64,000 bases of DNA from Apteryx mantelli. Its lineage: Eukaryota > Chordata > Aves > Apterygiformes > Apterygidae. The DNA lies in NCBI RefSeq assembly GCF_036417845.1, contig NC_089981.1, positions 84,981,268 to 85,045,267 on the forward strand. Direction: 5' to 3'. Under the pieces are notes generated by a model that was given only the letters and a program-made list of their open reading frames with translations, was not told the DNA's origin and did no database searches. Positions 35,708 to 49,200 of this stretch are shown here, piece after piece. Made by a program: the position numbers and the translations under genes. Every line of letters begins with the position of its first letter. Position 1 is the first letter of the stretch.

Positions 35708-36586
35708 TCAGTTAATGCTTGGAAATTGCTTTGAAGGAAGACAGCCTCGTAGGGTTTCTAATGGTGAGGGGCTCCTCCCTTTCCTGTGGTTGCCTCCCCG
35801 GGGCAGGGACCAGTCCTGCCTGGGTGCTTGCAGCATCTCACACGAGGCCCCCGACTCTGGCTCTTGCACTGCTGTAACCCTCGGAGCACCCTTTCTGGGC
35901 TCCGCCGACCAGATTTCCCTGTGAAGTTCTCGTACACGGAGCTGGCTCCAGGCACAGACTAAAGAAGCCACGGCCTGGAGAAGGAGAGTGAGGAGATGGG
36001 GAAACAGCCCCGGCCCCGCTGCCTGCTTTGCTGGTGCCAGGGGCTCAGCCAGCCTGGCAGCTTCCGTGGGGCGACTAGGGTACCCGGGGTCGGAGGCGGC
36101 AGCACAGCCAGCCGGGTGCTTGCTGCTCTGCTCCGACTTCTTACCCCAGCTCTGTCCCCTTTCCTTCCTCTCCAAGAGTCTCTGTCTGAGCCTGCCTATG
36201 TCCAGTGTAGCAAACTTCAGGTTTCCCTCCATCTCAGCTAACGGCTGGGAAACCAGCCGAGTGTGCAAATCACCAGTTGCTCTATAGGCAACTGAGAGCA
36301 GTTTTGCAGAGCACCATGCTCCAAACTCTTTGGGTTTTGCTCTGAGATATGGATGCGGAAATACTGTTTTCATCAGTGAGCGTTTCTTCATGACTTTGAC
36401 AAATTCCACCCCTCTTAAAGCGCTCCGTAAGGCAAAGTCTCGGGTGAACGCATGCATCAGCTTGTGTCGATGGGAGGCTGTTAATGACTTGCAAGAGCAG
36501 AAACGAGCTTGCAGCCTTGTGGCAGCACATGGCTTGTACTGGTTGATAGCAGTCCTGATGGGATCTGTCACCTGTGAAGGTGACAA
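35708..36586 (-). other. Orphan 292-codon ORF, probably non-coding
   Basis: This is the longest uninterrupted ORF of the window, on the minus strand in an intergenic, locally GC-rich stretch. The translation is rich in A, R, S, L and P, has no recognisable domain, signal peptide, membrane span or repeat, and starts QVTDPIRTAINQYKPC after an MSPS opening. Overlapping frames on the plus strand are also partly open (35715-35924, 35988-36287), which points to stop-codon scarcity rather than coding. I recognise no relative. Confidence 0.15.
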
Positions 36587-39500
36587 AGCTCTTCCCTTTA
36601 GGTAAAGTGGAAGAGCCTATGATTTTGCAGCTGTAGGATCAGATGTTTGGTTCCCTCTCTGTAGGACTGTGGCCTTTACAGAAAGGCAACTTCATTTCTG
36701 GACATGGAGCTCGAAGGACCTTGAAAGCAATGCATCTTAACTTACCAATGGAAAACAGATGTTGAGTTGCACATAATATAAGGTTAGCCAATCGTTTTCA
36801 TTCTGTTGATTCAATTCATTGAAGATTTTTCCAGTCCAGGTATTTAAATTATAGAAATCAGGTCTTTGTCTGTATAAGAAGGAGAAAAATAATTAAAACC
36901 ACCAAAACTTGGGAAAAAAATCTGTTATGAAAAACAGACAAGATTCCTAAGTTTCTGAGTTGGAATTAGGTAACTGCAGTGACAGAAAAGGCTTTTGTTT
37001 ATAGTCAATAAAAGTAATGCATGTGGTTATGATGTGGAAATAGTTAAATGAAGAGATAAGACCACATTCATTTTCCCTGCTTTCAAGGGCCCAGATTTTG
37101 TAACTGATGTTCTAGTTAAATGCAGTAAGACCTGCTGTTGCGCTCACACAATGACCTGGAGAGGGGCACGGAGATCTGGAGCAGGCAGTGAATCCCTGTC
37201 AACAAAACCCTCCGAAGAAAATCATTATTATTAACCCAGCTGTGTTCAGGTTCAGGCCCCTTGTTGGGAAAATAGCACCCCCACCGCAACCCTACCTACT
37301 TGTGCTGTTTGTTTCTTTTGTCTTTAAATGAAGTCATCTGCCTTTGGGCTTCATGGGAAGGATGGTGATTAAAGGCTATTTTGTAGGGACGCACCTTGGA
37401 CCTGCAGCGCTTTTGCAGAGAAAGTTTAACAAAATCAGGAAGGAGGGCGTTATAAAATTCATCTCGACATAACAAAGCGCTTTTGTTCAGACAGCTTCTG
37501 TCCTAGGAAAAATAACGAAATGCTTTTAGGGCGGTATTTCCCCTGAAGTTACTTGCCTTCAGAGGCAGATTTTGCTAACCACATTCAGATTCTCCTGTTA
37601 GACAACGCCGGTGAATCACCGCTAAAGCTGTCTTGGCCCTGTGTGCTGCCAGGACTTCCACTCCCGGCTGATGCCTCCAGTGACTGCCTTCAGCTCCCTG
37701 AGCCCGTGACTATAATTGGATCTTTTTCTAGCCACTTCCTAATGGCCTGCTTTGATGTCAAAGTGTAACATGATTCAGCAGAGCTGGTTTCATTGATTAG
37801 CATACAAATCACGCTCAAAGACTGGATGCTTCCTGCACTTAATCATCCATTTGGTGCATTTCAAAGAGCTAAGGTCTGAGCAAGAAAGATGACATTTATT
37901 TAAAAGACAAACAGAAAGATCCCAGAGAGAAATGTAAAACAAACATCCACCCCCAAGCCCATGAACAATGTCGTCTTGGGCTTTCTGCCGAGTCTTTTCT
38001 ACAGCACAGAAAGCACCAGTCTTGCTGACTTAAAAAGAGAAAAGGCTTTACTTCAGTAACAAACAAATAAATACGTATGAAGCTCCTACCGTTGAGGAGA
38101 ACCATCCTTGCTTTCTGAAGGAAGCCAGTAACCCAACACCTAGTGAAGCAAACACATTACCCGGACAATCAAAGTCTGTTAACATGAAACCCAGCCTTTT
38201 CTTGCAGATAGAGATCTTGGGCTAAATGTGCTGGAAGATCAGGAGAGCAGAGTCCAGTTTGAATGCTTTCAAAGAAGCGCAAGCTTGGGTGGATGCTTCT
38301 TCTCATCTTCCCCCAGCCCCCCAGTTGACATTATCTGAGGCTATTCAGCTTCTGTCCAAGTTGCCTACCTGTAACATCTTTTGTTAGAGCAACAACTTTC
38401 CTAAAGATTTACCAATCATAGCTCCTTGGTCTTTAATAGCCAAAGTATTGTCCCACAGTGGTTTTCCAGAGTCCCGAAAAGTGATGTATGTGGACTTCTG
38501 CTCAAGTTCCCTTCAGGGGTCTCAGGAGGGATGTGAGTGCCACAGTGTTGTAGGATTGAACCAGCTAAAGTAAAAGTCCTGGTCTTTGTGAAGGACCTAA
38601 ACATGAAGCCCTGAGCACCTGGCTCTCTACAAGCACTTTAGAGCAGACACGTGAAACGGCCAGTCACTTCTGAGAAATGCAGCCTGTGGCTTCTAAGGTG
38701 GCTCTCCCTACTTTAATGAGAAAGGGCTCTTGCACTAACTTTCAAGGGTTTTCTCCATTTCAGGTAGTTATGAGTGACTGGCCAGAACCAGACAATAACC
38801 CCAAAAGCATTCAAAAAAAATGTTTTTTTTTCCAAAAAGGAAACAAATGAATTTTCAAATGAAAAAGTAGGGCATATAATTTCAGGTTTCCTCAGTAAAA
38901 CTTAATCATATTTACTGAGGATTGGCAGGTGTGATTATTTCCCTACAATTAAACATGAAGACTTTTAGATGTCTGCTCAAATCACCTCAGAGGAGGCTCA
39001 GTTCTCTGCGATAGGTCACTTGGAAACAGAGCACACCTGGATACACAGCAAGGGAGTTGTTCTCTTCATCCTCTCCTACCCCTTCAAGGCTGGTTAATGG
39101 GGTCAGAGAATCAGGGAGCTCAGCAGGAGACAGGGGTAGCTGGAGGTCAGCCGTATCCCACGGAGGGACCGGCAGGCGCTTAAAACAAGCCATGGCTTCT
39201 GCTCTCCTATGTGAGGATGTGGCCTGTGAGACAAGGTGTAATGTCCCCTTCCCTGGCCACACGCATGTTGTGGCAGGGGACGAGGCGTCTGCATTTCAGC
39301 ACCTGTTAGCACCATGTGAATGCTTCCTCCTGCTCCGCTGACCAGGTCCTGCACGGTGGGGCACAGCACTTGTCTCCCCACCTTAGCTTTGCTTTCCTTC
39401 AGCCTCTTTCTCCCAGTCACAGGGCCCTCAAGGAAGGTGGTGTGCCACCACCACCTCTCCACCCCTGCCAAAGGGGATGCATCAAGAATCCTGCCTGCTC

Positions 39501-42500
39501 TTCACCTCAGGACTGGGTCTGCACACATGTCTGCATGCAGAGGTTGGTGGCAACTGCTTGAAAAGTCCCTCTACCTGCTTGCTGCTCTGCAAGAGTCTTC
39601 ATTGCTGCATCATATTAGAGGAACAAAGGTTAATAAGGGGGGGCTGGGAGCCCAGAGACTCAAGGACAAATATTTTTCTTCCTAAAAGAGCTGCACACAA
39701 AAGTTGGGTTTAATCTGGGTTTAAATTCTGCATTATTTTGTATTACAGTTGGAGGCGAGCAGATGGAAACATACCCAGAGAGAGGGCAAAGTAGACATTT
39801 AGCACTGCCAGTGTTCATCTCAAAGCTGGACTATCTTTGGGTTAGGTTACTCATGATGGCTGAGCCACTTTCTCGGTTCCCAAAGCTGATATATAGAGGT
39901 CCACCTTTTCCTTCCCCTGCTCCCAGCCTTTCCTCCACTGTATGAACCCTTCCGGGAGCTGATTCAGCTTGCTAACCCAGTAGAAAATTACCAATACGAT
40001 TTTGCTAGGTTAGTGAGTTGAGTCAGTTCCTGGGGACTTCAGTGAGCAGTGGAGCAGGCACAAGAGAGGTGGTGGAAGAAACTCTACCTGGCAGGCTCTC
40101 CGTTTGTTTTAAACCCATCATGTGCAACTTCACCCGAAGCAATGCCCTGAAGGTAGTTGCATGAGCCCACGCTCTTACCTTGTCTCTCTCCTTTTCCATT
40201 TCTCTCTCTGAAGAGAAGATGCTTTGGAAACATAAAACAGGAAGGTGTTTCTGGAGTTGTCCCGTCCAGTCCCTTCTATCAGAGGACCACATGGTTGGAT
40301 AACTCCCTTCACAGAAAATATATCCTTGTAAGAGAAAAACTGAAGAAACATTCTGAGAACTGGAACTTCCCATTCCTCTTCTCACAGGGCATGGAAACAA
40401 CAATCCTTCTGCCTCCCAGCAAGATGGCTAGAAAAATACAAACAGTCAAGTAATTTGTGATGTGGAACCTCTTATTATCTTCTAATAGCCTGTGCAGCAC
40501 GAGCTTAAAAGCCAAACAGTAATCTGACCTTGCCTCTCACTTTCATATTATTCTTAAGTTTCTTGGTTGAGTTGAGATGTTTTCTCTCTCTCCCCGCATC
40601 TCTTTCTAAAAACTCTTCTCTTCCTCCCCTTCCTCTGAATTGGTCCTTCTCTTTGGGGCCCCTTTTCTTTAGCTGCTTTTCCACTCTCCCCCATGGCAGG
40701 CTACCAGCACAGAACACTGCTGGAGCTGACATTGCTCTGCACTTCCTCCAGAAATACTCCCATTTTAAGCAACAAGAAGTAACAACTGAAAATACATGAA
40801 GCCAAAAAATGTCAGCTGGAAGCCAAAGCCTGCAATCCATGAATGCTTCATGGAAGCTCCTGTGCAGGGTGTCAGAATCCTAAATCTCATCAGGCCACAC
40901 TCACTGCAGGTCCTCTGTGTCTCAGAGGACAATAATCCCTGTATGGGCCCACTTGTGTGGGCCATCAATGCCTTTAAATCAAGTGGGATAATTCTAGGCT
41001 ATTACAAAGGCCATAGCTAGAGCCTTAATAGCTTTTAGAAGATATTTACAAATTTCACAAGTATACTTTGATTTTTGTCTTCTCAGAGGATGGCACACAA
41101 CAGCTGGTCTGCAGTTAGGACTGCCTTTTCACCCTATTTCTGTTCTTCCCATGGGACCTGGTGTCCCATTCTGCACCAAGAGTTCAAGCTCTTCTGTTTA
41201 GTCTTCCTGATGTCATCTCACAGCCTTTCACATATCTCCTTTTAGTCACACACAGCCCTTAAATGAAGTAAGTGCTGCCCTTTCAGTGCAGACCTGCTTG
41301 AACCCTCCACAACTGGCATCACATTTTCATGTGTTTAACTCAAGGGTTATCTGTAAAATCCTTCCTGAGACTCAGGCACAATGCATACATGTGCAGGAAA
41401 CACAGGAGAGAGTTCATCGAAAACTCCACACCTCTGATTTTTCCATTGCTGGCTTCTTTTCCCCTAATAGCTCTCTGCCCCCCTATCCCTTTTACCCACC
41501 TCTGCCAGGTAACATGATGGGTGGGTAACTAGGTACTAATTATCAAGGAAGAGTCTATTTAACCAGATTTTGGGTTAACCCTTGTGTGTAATGCATGTGA
41601 AAATACAGTACTTGTTTGTTCTTGCTCTCCATCCTCTGCCCTGTAGTTACTGTTTTATCCATTGGCCTAGCCTTGTTTACCTGCTTTTTCTCCTCCTGCA
41701 TATTAAAAGCCAGGCAGAGAGATTAGACCTGTATATCCCAACCTTCTCTCGCTTCATTTCTCTGTAAAGCTCTTATCAGTCAAGCCAGCAAGCCCAAAAG
41801 GCTGTTGCTACAGATTATCCACTTAACATACATGAGCTGGATTGTGCAGGTAGCAGCTGAGCATACTTCCAGCAGAATCCAGACGCACCATAGATACTCC
41901 AGGTCTTTGAAAAGCAGCCTGGTAATACTTGTGCAACTAGATAAGAGTGGTGTGGGCTGCAGCTGTGGGAGCCAGCAGACTGCAAACCAGCTCGAGCTCA
42001 GCTAGCAGGCATTACAGAGCTTTTCACAAGGGGAACATCTTAAACTGCAGTAACTTATGTTTTTAAAAGGTGCTCAGACTTTAACACGGAGTAAAAACTA
42101 GCTACTCTTAACGAAACATTTCTCTTAAAAGGGCCAACACCTTTTGCATGAGGTTCATACCCTGACATTTTTGAGTGAGCTCTATGAATTCAGAGCAAGC
42201 ACTTAGAGAAGTTTGAAACCCACCAGCACTGTGCACATACCTGGTGCTACAGCCAAACTGATGCTGGTGCATTTGTGGCTGGAGCAGGCAAACAAACCTA
42301 AATCAGCTAAATTAAATATGCAAGCCCAGTGCTAAAGAACAGTCTGAAAATTCACACATGAGCCTGCAGCCAACTGGTTGGATGTCAGTGGGAAAATCTT
42401 CCCTTAGCCTCTAAATTAAGAAAAAAAAAACAAAAAACACTATTTATTTCTAAGCAAGTTGAGCTGGTCTATGGAAAAGTGAGCTGCAAGCACCATTTAA

Positions 42501-44930
42501 ATCATGCATAGCCTAAGGTTTAAGAAAGGTGATTTTAGCTTTCATTCACTACTTAAATCTATGTGTGTGTAGGGATAAACCGGCATAGGTTAGAGTGGCA
42601 TTGTAATATGTAAATTTTGGGGAGGAAATTCAGCTTGCCAAAAGTACTAGGAAACTAGCAGGTTTCCAAACGAGATTTCATTTCCCAGTAAGAGGATCTG
42701 CAAATTTATGTACACCTGATACAAGCATGAGTGGTGGTGGTGGGGGGGGAACCCACCTCTTTTTTACTCACTACCACACTCTTTTTCATGTTGCCTTTTG
42801 CAAACGACTCTGTCCTCCACACCTGCTTTAATGCCTTCTCAACACCTGGGTCTGCAGGCACCCCAATGGGCACTTGGGCTGCTTCAACATTTAAAAGCTA
42901 ATTTCTGACATCAGCAGTAGTATAAATCTCTGTTTGCTTTTGCGGCCATCCAGTGAGTACTAGAAAAGGAGGAGATGCAAAGGTCTTGTGGGAAACCATT
43001 TCCAAAGTCCATTTGTGGTGAGGAACTAGAGGTTTCATCCACCGGACATTTCTGTCCAGCAATGCACTCTCCTTTGCCTCTCCCTCCCCTTCTCCCACCC
43101 ACATCACCGCTTCAATTGAACTGCCTTAACCTTAACTTAATTGAACTTAAACTGTATAAATAAAAGAAAGCAGGAGAGAGGAACTGGAAAACAGGAATAA
43201 ATGGGGAAAATGGCCATATTGCTTAGAGTATCTCCAAGGCTGTAGTTCCCTGACTGGGGGGACCTTCTGCTGGCAATGGTGACTTGTGGGGAGAAATTTC
43301 TCAGGAGCAGTGTTCCAGCCAGAACAGCTGTGCTATATCTGCGCCAGTTCAGACATGCTGACCAAAGGTTCAGACACAGTAACCAAATCACCTGTTCTAA
43401 AAAGGTTTCCAAGAGCTACCCCAACTGAGGTAGCCTTCTGACACAGCTGCTATTTCAGGTGACCATGGTGTGCTTTATTAAAGTTTTGTTACTCATAACT
43501 TACTGCAGGTCACCACTTTCACCCAAAGTTCTAATTTTAAAGAAAAAAATGGTTTCTGCTTTGTGAAGTGAGGCAGTGTAACCTTTGGGCCAGCTCAGAG
43601 TCACAGAAGTCAAAGGCCCTATCTTATGTGTCAAGACCAGCATTAAGGATTAACCCTTATGGCTGCATAAAGTCCACAGCAAAAACTGCTTTGGTACAAG
43701 TCCATGAGATCAGCCTTTTGCAATAACTAAGTGCAGATAATGGGTTGCTTATTAGAGAAATTTTTGCTTTGTTTTTTAATGCATTTCCCCCAACAACGTA
43801 TGATTACGTTGTTTTAAGTAGGCTAATGCTAGCTGAAATCATTCTTTCTGGTATAGAGAGAAGAATGCGGAGGATGAAAACGGCAGGTTTTCTAAGGATA
43901 CGAACTCACGTTGTATCACAAGCCTCACGCCTGGATGAGAATCAAACCACCCAACTACTCCAATGTATGACGGCAGGCCACTGAAGAGGCAGTAATTCTG
44001 GCTTCCAGAATTTGTGCATCTCAAAGGTTACCAACCACCAACACGCACAGACTCTCCTGCCTCCGCAGTTTCTCTCTTGCCTGTGGAAGGATTAACTGCA
44101 GCTATTTCCTAACTTGCCTTAAAGCAGTCTTCTGATGTTGATTTCATCCAAGTGAATGCACAACCGTACCATGCTCTTTTCAGACGGGTGAGGTGGTGCA
44201 GGCTCTCTCTGCCATCTCTCAAGTAACGCTGTCCTTGCACAGCATCAGCGGGCTTCCAGAAGGACCATGAGAAAACAGGGGATGCTTCAGAAGCAACACC
44301 ATTCTCAGTATAAAATAGCTGCGGCAGTATGCTAGATTTCCAACACTCAGTAAAAGCAGGCGGTTTTGGAGCCAGATACCTCAAAGAAACCTCAAAAAAT
44401 TACCTTTGGATATCAAGGATCAGCAACTTGTGGCTTAATGAAATTTAAATCTTTCTGGAAACTATTTACCCAAGAAAGCTTACTTACAATCACCTGTTCC
44501 TTAAATATTGAAACGCGTTGAAAACTTAAAGTTTGCAAGTTCAAATGGCAGTGGAAGAGCACTGAAGCTGGCAAAAGATGTTTAAAAAAAATGTTTTTCC
44601 AAACCATTGATTTAATTTTTATTTTCACATTTGGAAGTGTTTACCAAGTTCTTTAGTTGGGGGGCAGCGGGAGAAGTCACTTCCAAGATTTACAAAAATA
44701 AAAGAGTTCTTTCTGTAAGTTTCAAAATGTTATTAGAATTCCAAAGTCGGAAAAAACTTTCAGAGTACATTTCTTCCAAAGGACTTTCCAAGAATGCAGA
44801 GTTTACTGCACAACGGTCTCACAAAGAACTACAGAATTCTTACTGAGCGAGAGAAAAGTTATTTCGACATGAACAGAGCCAAAACACTGAAGTTTTACAT
44901 TGCAATAAATGTATTTTTGATATATTGTGA

Positions 44931-44990
44931 TATATTTGATTGTATAGAGAATATATAGAGTATATTTGATTGTATAGAGAATATATAGTG
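44931..44990. repeat. 30-bp tandem duplication
   Basis: The unit starting TATATTTGATTGTATAGAGA at 44931-44960 is followed directly by the same 30 bases at 44961-44990 with a single difference (gag versus gtg at the end). AT-rich sequence with a shorter related piece lies just upstream (44916-44930). Confidence 0.95.
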
Positions 44991-45714
44991 CCAATTAAAT
45001 GCAGTCTCTTAATGTATTTATGTAGATGTGCTCTACATATTCCATTTGTTGACTTGCATATGAAACTGTTCTAGTGATTGTTGGCTCATTGACAGTCCAG
45101 AGATTGCCAGATTTTCAATTTTCACTTCAATAAAACAGAAACCCCCAAGGAGAACACTTTCTCTTTTTAATATCTAGTTCTGTTTTGCAGGAAAAAAAAG
45201 AACTTCTTTTCCAACCCCAAGAGAGCAATGTTTTGAATGTCACTTTCAGATAGCGAGATAAAATCTCTGCAGTTTGCAGAAAAGGACTCTGACTGCCATT
45301 TGTGGCTCGAATCACTTTCCAATTTATTTATTTTTTACAGCTGTTTACATTTGCAGACTGGCCCAGCTCACTAGTTCCCAACGAGCTAGTTTTAGAGCTG
45401 TGAAAACCCATTCTGTGCCAGCCATGAGAAAGACTTCGGACTCTTCAAGCAGTACATTTGATATATTTGCCACTGCTAATCCTGAGACAACCTAAAGGCT
45501 TCTGATCAACTCTCTTGTGGGGGGTGAAAAAAAAGTATTGAAAATTGAAAATCACATTTTCTGGCAAATTCTATCAATAAACAGCAGCATCAGGCACAGA
45601 TGGTGCAAGCCCGTAATTGGGCAAAGGCAGGTTTCTACCTGCCTTGCCATTCAGTCCCTGGAAAGCGGCAGGATGCTCAGATCTGCGTGCAGCTGAGTGG
45701 AGAAGGGAGGGGAG

Positions 45715-46215
45715 AGGAGCCTTAATTGGCCTGAAGAGCAGCTGCTTTGCGTCTTAATATAATTAGCACTTACAGCAAGCTCTTAGGCTTCAAGTCAATG
45801 AGCTTGGAGCACACTCAGCTGAACTCAGAAGCGACACATCAACAATTTTCATCGAATGCATCAAACTCGGAGGGCGCATTTGTTTGTTCTTTCCGACATT
45901 AAAGGCTAATTTTGATTTACGCTAAGAGCCTTTTCCAGTGCTGCCATCCCTCGGGAGAGCACTGCGGCAACCCAAGAGCATTCAATCAGTCCTCTGCTGT
46001 ACGTTACTCACAGGAAGGAGCACATTCATGTGGACAGAGCCCATATTCTTGGAAAGAGTTTGCCCGGTGGCATTAAAGAAAACAAAGGCATTTTATCACC
46101 GGGCTAAAAGAGTTTTGGCCCCCTCCTATGTAATGCCAGTAATAATTTTAGCTTTGCATAAAATTATCTTACCTTCGCAAAGCTGCTCAGGCACTTACTT
46201 TTTCAAACTTCTTCC
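45715..46215. promoter_or_regulatory. Candidate conserved enhancer, intergenic
   Basis: Repeat-free sequence carries TTAATTGG (45722-45729), the E-box CAGCTG (45739-45744), a TTAATATAATTAG run (45754-45766), a SOX-type AACAAAGG (46081-46088) and a POU-type TTTGCATA (46153-46160) followed by AAATTATC. Isolated CpGs persist (about 45832, 45852, 45869, 45877, 45893 and 45921). The composition resembles conserved developmental enhancers; this is an inference. Confidence 0.3.
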
Positions 46216-49200
46216 TTAGTGGTATTTTACCACATGGGAGTTGCTATGGATCTCACCCATTGCTTCTTTTTTGGTTGTAACTTACCACAGACTGAAACAA
46301 GAAAGTAGAAAACAGTTACTATTCAGCTGCCATATTACGTATTTAGCTGCTACCTCCTCTTTATCCATTTCTCCCACCCACCAGCACATGGAAAGAAGTA
46401 TTCTCTTTAACCGAAACAATTTGTCCCATTTTTACACCCTCCCCCCCCTTTTTTTTTTTGAACATGAGGCTTCTTGCAATAATGGGAAAAAGGTTTTCTG
46501 AACTTTCTGATGGACATAGACATTTTGAACAATGTCTTTTGTTAGTTTTTGGTTCCAGGGTTTTGATTGCTGGAGAGTTTCTGAGGCCCAGGATGGAAGT
46601 TCTAGTTGATGCAAAGCTGGACTTTAATTCCTCGTCTCCCACCTGGAATTAAGTTTTCCAGCAATCTCGCAAGGCAACAACTAAAAATTCTGGGGATCGT
46701 TCATTCTCTATCCCTGCTTAAAAGGAAGCCAAATACTGAGACTTAACACAATCTGAATTTGTGTTTTTTTTTCTTAGGTACCTTCAAATTTCTGACAAAG
46801 TCTTACTGAAACTTTTCAGTACGTTTTTTGCTCTACTCAGGTCTCTTTAAATCAGGAAAACCTATCATTTCCTGCTCATAATCACCTAAATTCAGAGCCT
46901 TCAACCTAAGGCCTATGGGCAATGCAAATATATATCATAAAAGCATGCAGTGACCTACCTGCCCTCCAGGTTTGACAGAGGACTGTGCAGACCGTAAATT
47001 GCAAGGGGATTTGATCTTTTTCCTATTTTATCTAGCTGAAAAAAGATCAATACTGATTGCTGGTGGACAGGCAGAGGGGATGTTTCTTTTATTTGGCGGT
47101 GTTTTCTAAACGGTAGCAGATGTTCAGTGAATGAAGTAAGAAAACAAATGTACTTCAGCACTGTATCACGCCAAATGGGATCCTAGCAAGGTGCAAAAAC
47201 TGAGCATCGCTTCAGGCACATATAAGGCACAAAGTCCTAGGTCAGAAAGTGCTTCTTAGTTCATAACAGGGTATCACGCTCATCTCTCCGACTGGCTGTA
47301 AAGGAGGAAAGACACCCAGGTAGGAAAGTGCACAGAAAACTCATTATCCCCAAGGCAGCTTTCCTGGCACTATATTAGAGCAAAGGAACATTACCGAACA
47401 CAAGAGCTGCTTGTCCTACAGAGCCCCAGATCCAAAGTCAACGTACCAAGAACCTTTTCACTCTTAAATCCTTGCAAAGATGGAAAACAGCCCCAGTGAG
47501 CCTGCCAGTTTCTCTTTCTGTGGGACCATGACTCTATCCTATTTTGCTACTGAACGGGCTCTCATGCAGCACTGACACTGGCTCAAAGCAAGTGTCCATC
47601 CAGTCTGGTGTATCATCTCCAATATCGGTCATGAAATGGGGATGCAAGAAGAATTGCCCAAGGGAGATGCCTCAGGAAGTGGAAGAACAGGGCAAGTATA
47701 CACCCTGGGTGATACTTCACCCAGGAGTCTCCCAGCTGTTGAGGATTTTCAACTCTGAGAGTTTCCTGAACTTCCTATGGTCTGTTCACTTAGTACCTCT
47801 CAATAGATCTCTTTCCAGTATGCATTCAGTCTCTCCTTGAAGCCACGTAAACCGTATGTGCCCACAACTTCCTCTGAAAGGCACTTCCACACATGCCTCA
47901 GGCTCACACAGACCTTCTTGAAGAGGGACTGTCCTCCTCTGGAGGGCAACCAGTTTAAAAGATCAGTGCCTTGTCTGTTCTAGTCTCCTCTGAATTTCAG
48001 GCTTTTTACCTCACCCTTGAGCCTTAATGAGGAAGAGCAATGACCAAGAGTAAAGACTAGCCACAGTCCAGTCTTCCCCATAGGAAGACAGATAGCAATA
48101 GGAGAACTCAGCATCCATCCCAAAGCCCTCTGTGCAGATCGAGGGACATTCCCCTATCCCCTGTACAAGTCGGAGCTCAGGATCCTTCTACACTGTATAT
48201 TTAAAGAAGTCACAGAGTTTAAAGTGTGCACGGGTGGGCAACATAAAACACTCACTCCTAAAAATGTTAGTGAACTAGTATGAGTATTAGAAGTTCTTGT
48301 ATAATCTAAACTAATGACTAAAAGACTTCTTATAGTTTCACATTATTAGAAACATTGTGCTTATTCAAATTTGTTTTAGCCCACGTACCTTACCTGTGTA
48401 TACTAGGTTTATAAATACATTGCAGTGTAAGACAAATAGTTTAACCCACATCTTGCATAGAATTCAAGATATGGGGGAATTTGAGGAGCAAAAACACAGC
48501 AGGGCTGTTTGCTGCTGTGTTTTATAACTAGGTACGGAGTTATACGTAACATCCAGCAGCCAATTCCTAAGGAAAGAAAGCTGGAAAGAAATTCCCATTT
48601 ACATCCAACAGTTCCTGCTGTTAGGACAAAGAGAAGGAAACGTATTCAGTGCTTAGAAAAAGTGATGAAACATCTGTGAAGCCTTACTTCATGATAGACT
48701 AGTATTCAAACAGCCTAGCTGTAATGAATCAGAAGAGAAGTTGGAAGAACAGAAGACTTCAAGCTGCTGTCAGGTGCTCAGCAATTTCTCGTAGATATGT
48801 TAGCTGCAACTGTCATACATCCACACACCTCTTACAAGCATGGTGCCAAACATGCACAACACTTGCTGACAAATTCTTAGAAGGTTTTAGGGGCCTAAAT
48901 GTAATTGCAGATGGAATAAAGCACAAAGGATTTTCAAAACCCACAGGCTCCTGCATACGCTTTTAAGAGAGATTGTTCGAATCTTTGCAAGGGCTACAAA
49001 CCATTCTTAATTCCTGCTTGTTTCATTAGAAATAAGAAAATCCTCACCTTCCATGAAAGCCCAGACTGACTACATTAGTCAAAACTTAATACACATGGGA
49101 AAAAAAGGATGCATTTTAGTTCAGTTATGAAACTGAAATTCATACAAATGCTATTCAAGAGGATTCTAACAGAGGCATGGAAATTAAATCAAATAGTGAT

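Larger units (their letters stand above)
35401..45690. other. Intergenic region, middle part
   Basis: No gene is recognised. The stretch contains a GC-richer segment (about 35700-36500) with the orphan ORF, A-runs, a G-rich run (42733-42750) and short chance ORFs. A tRNA-like word pair lies near 43905-43955, possibly an old tRNA-derived SINE. An exact 30-bp tandem duplication lies at 44931-44990. Confidence 0.6.
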
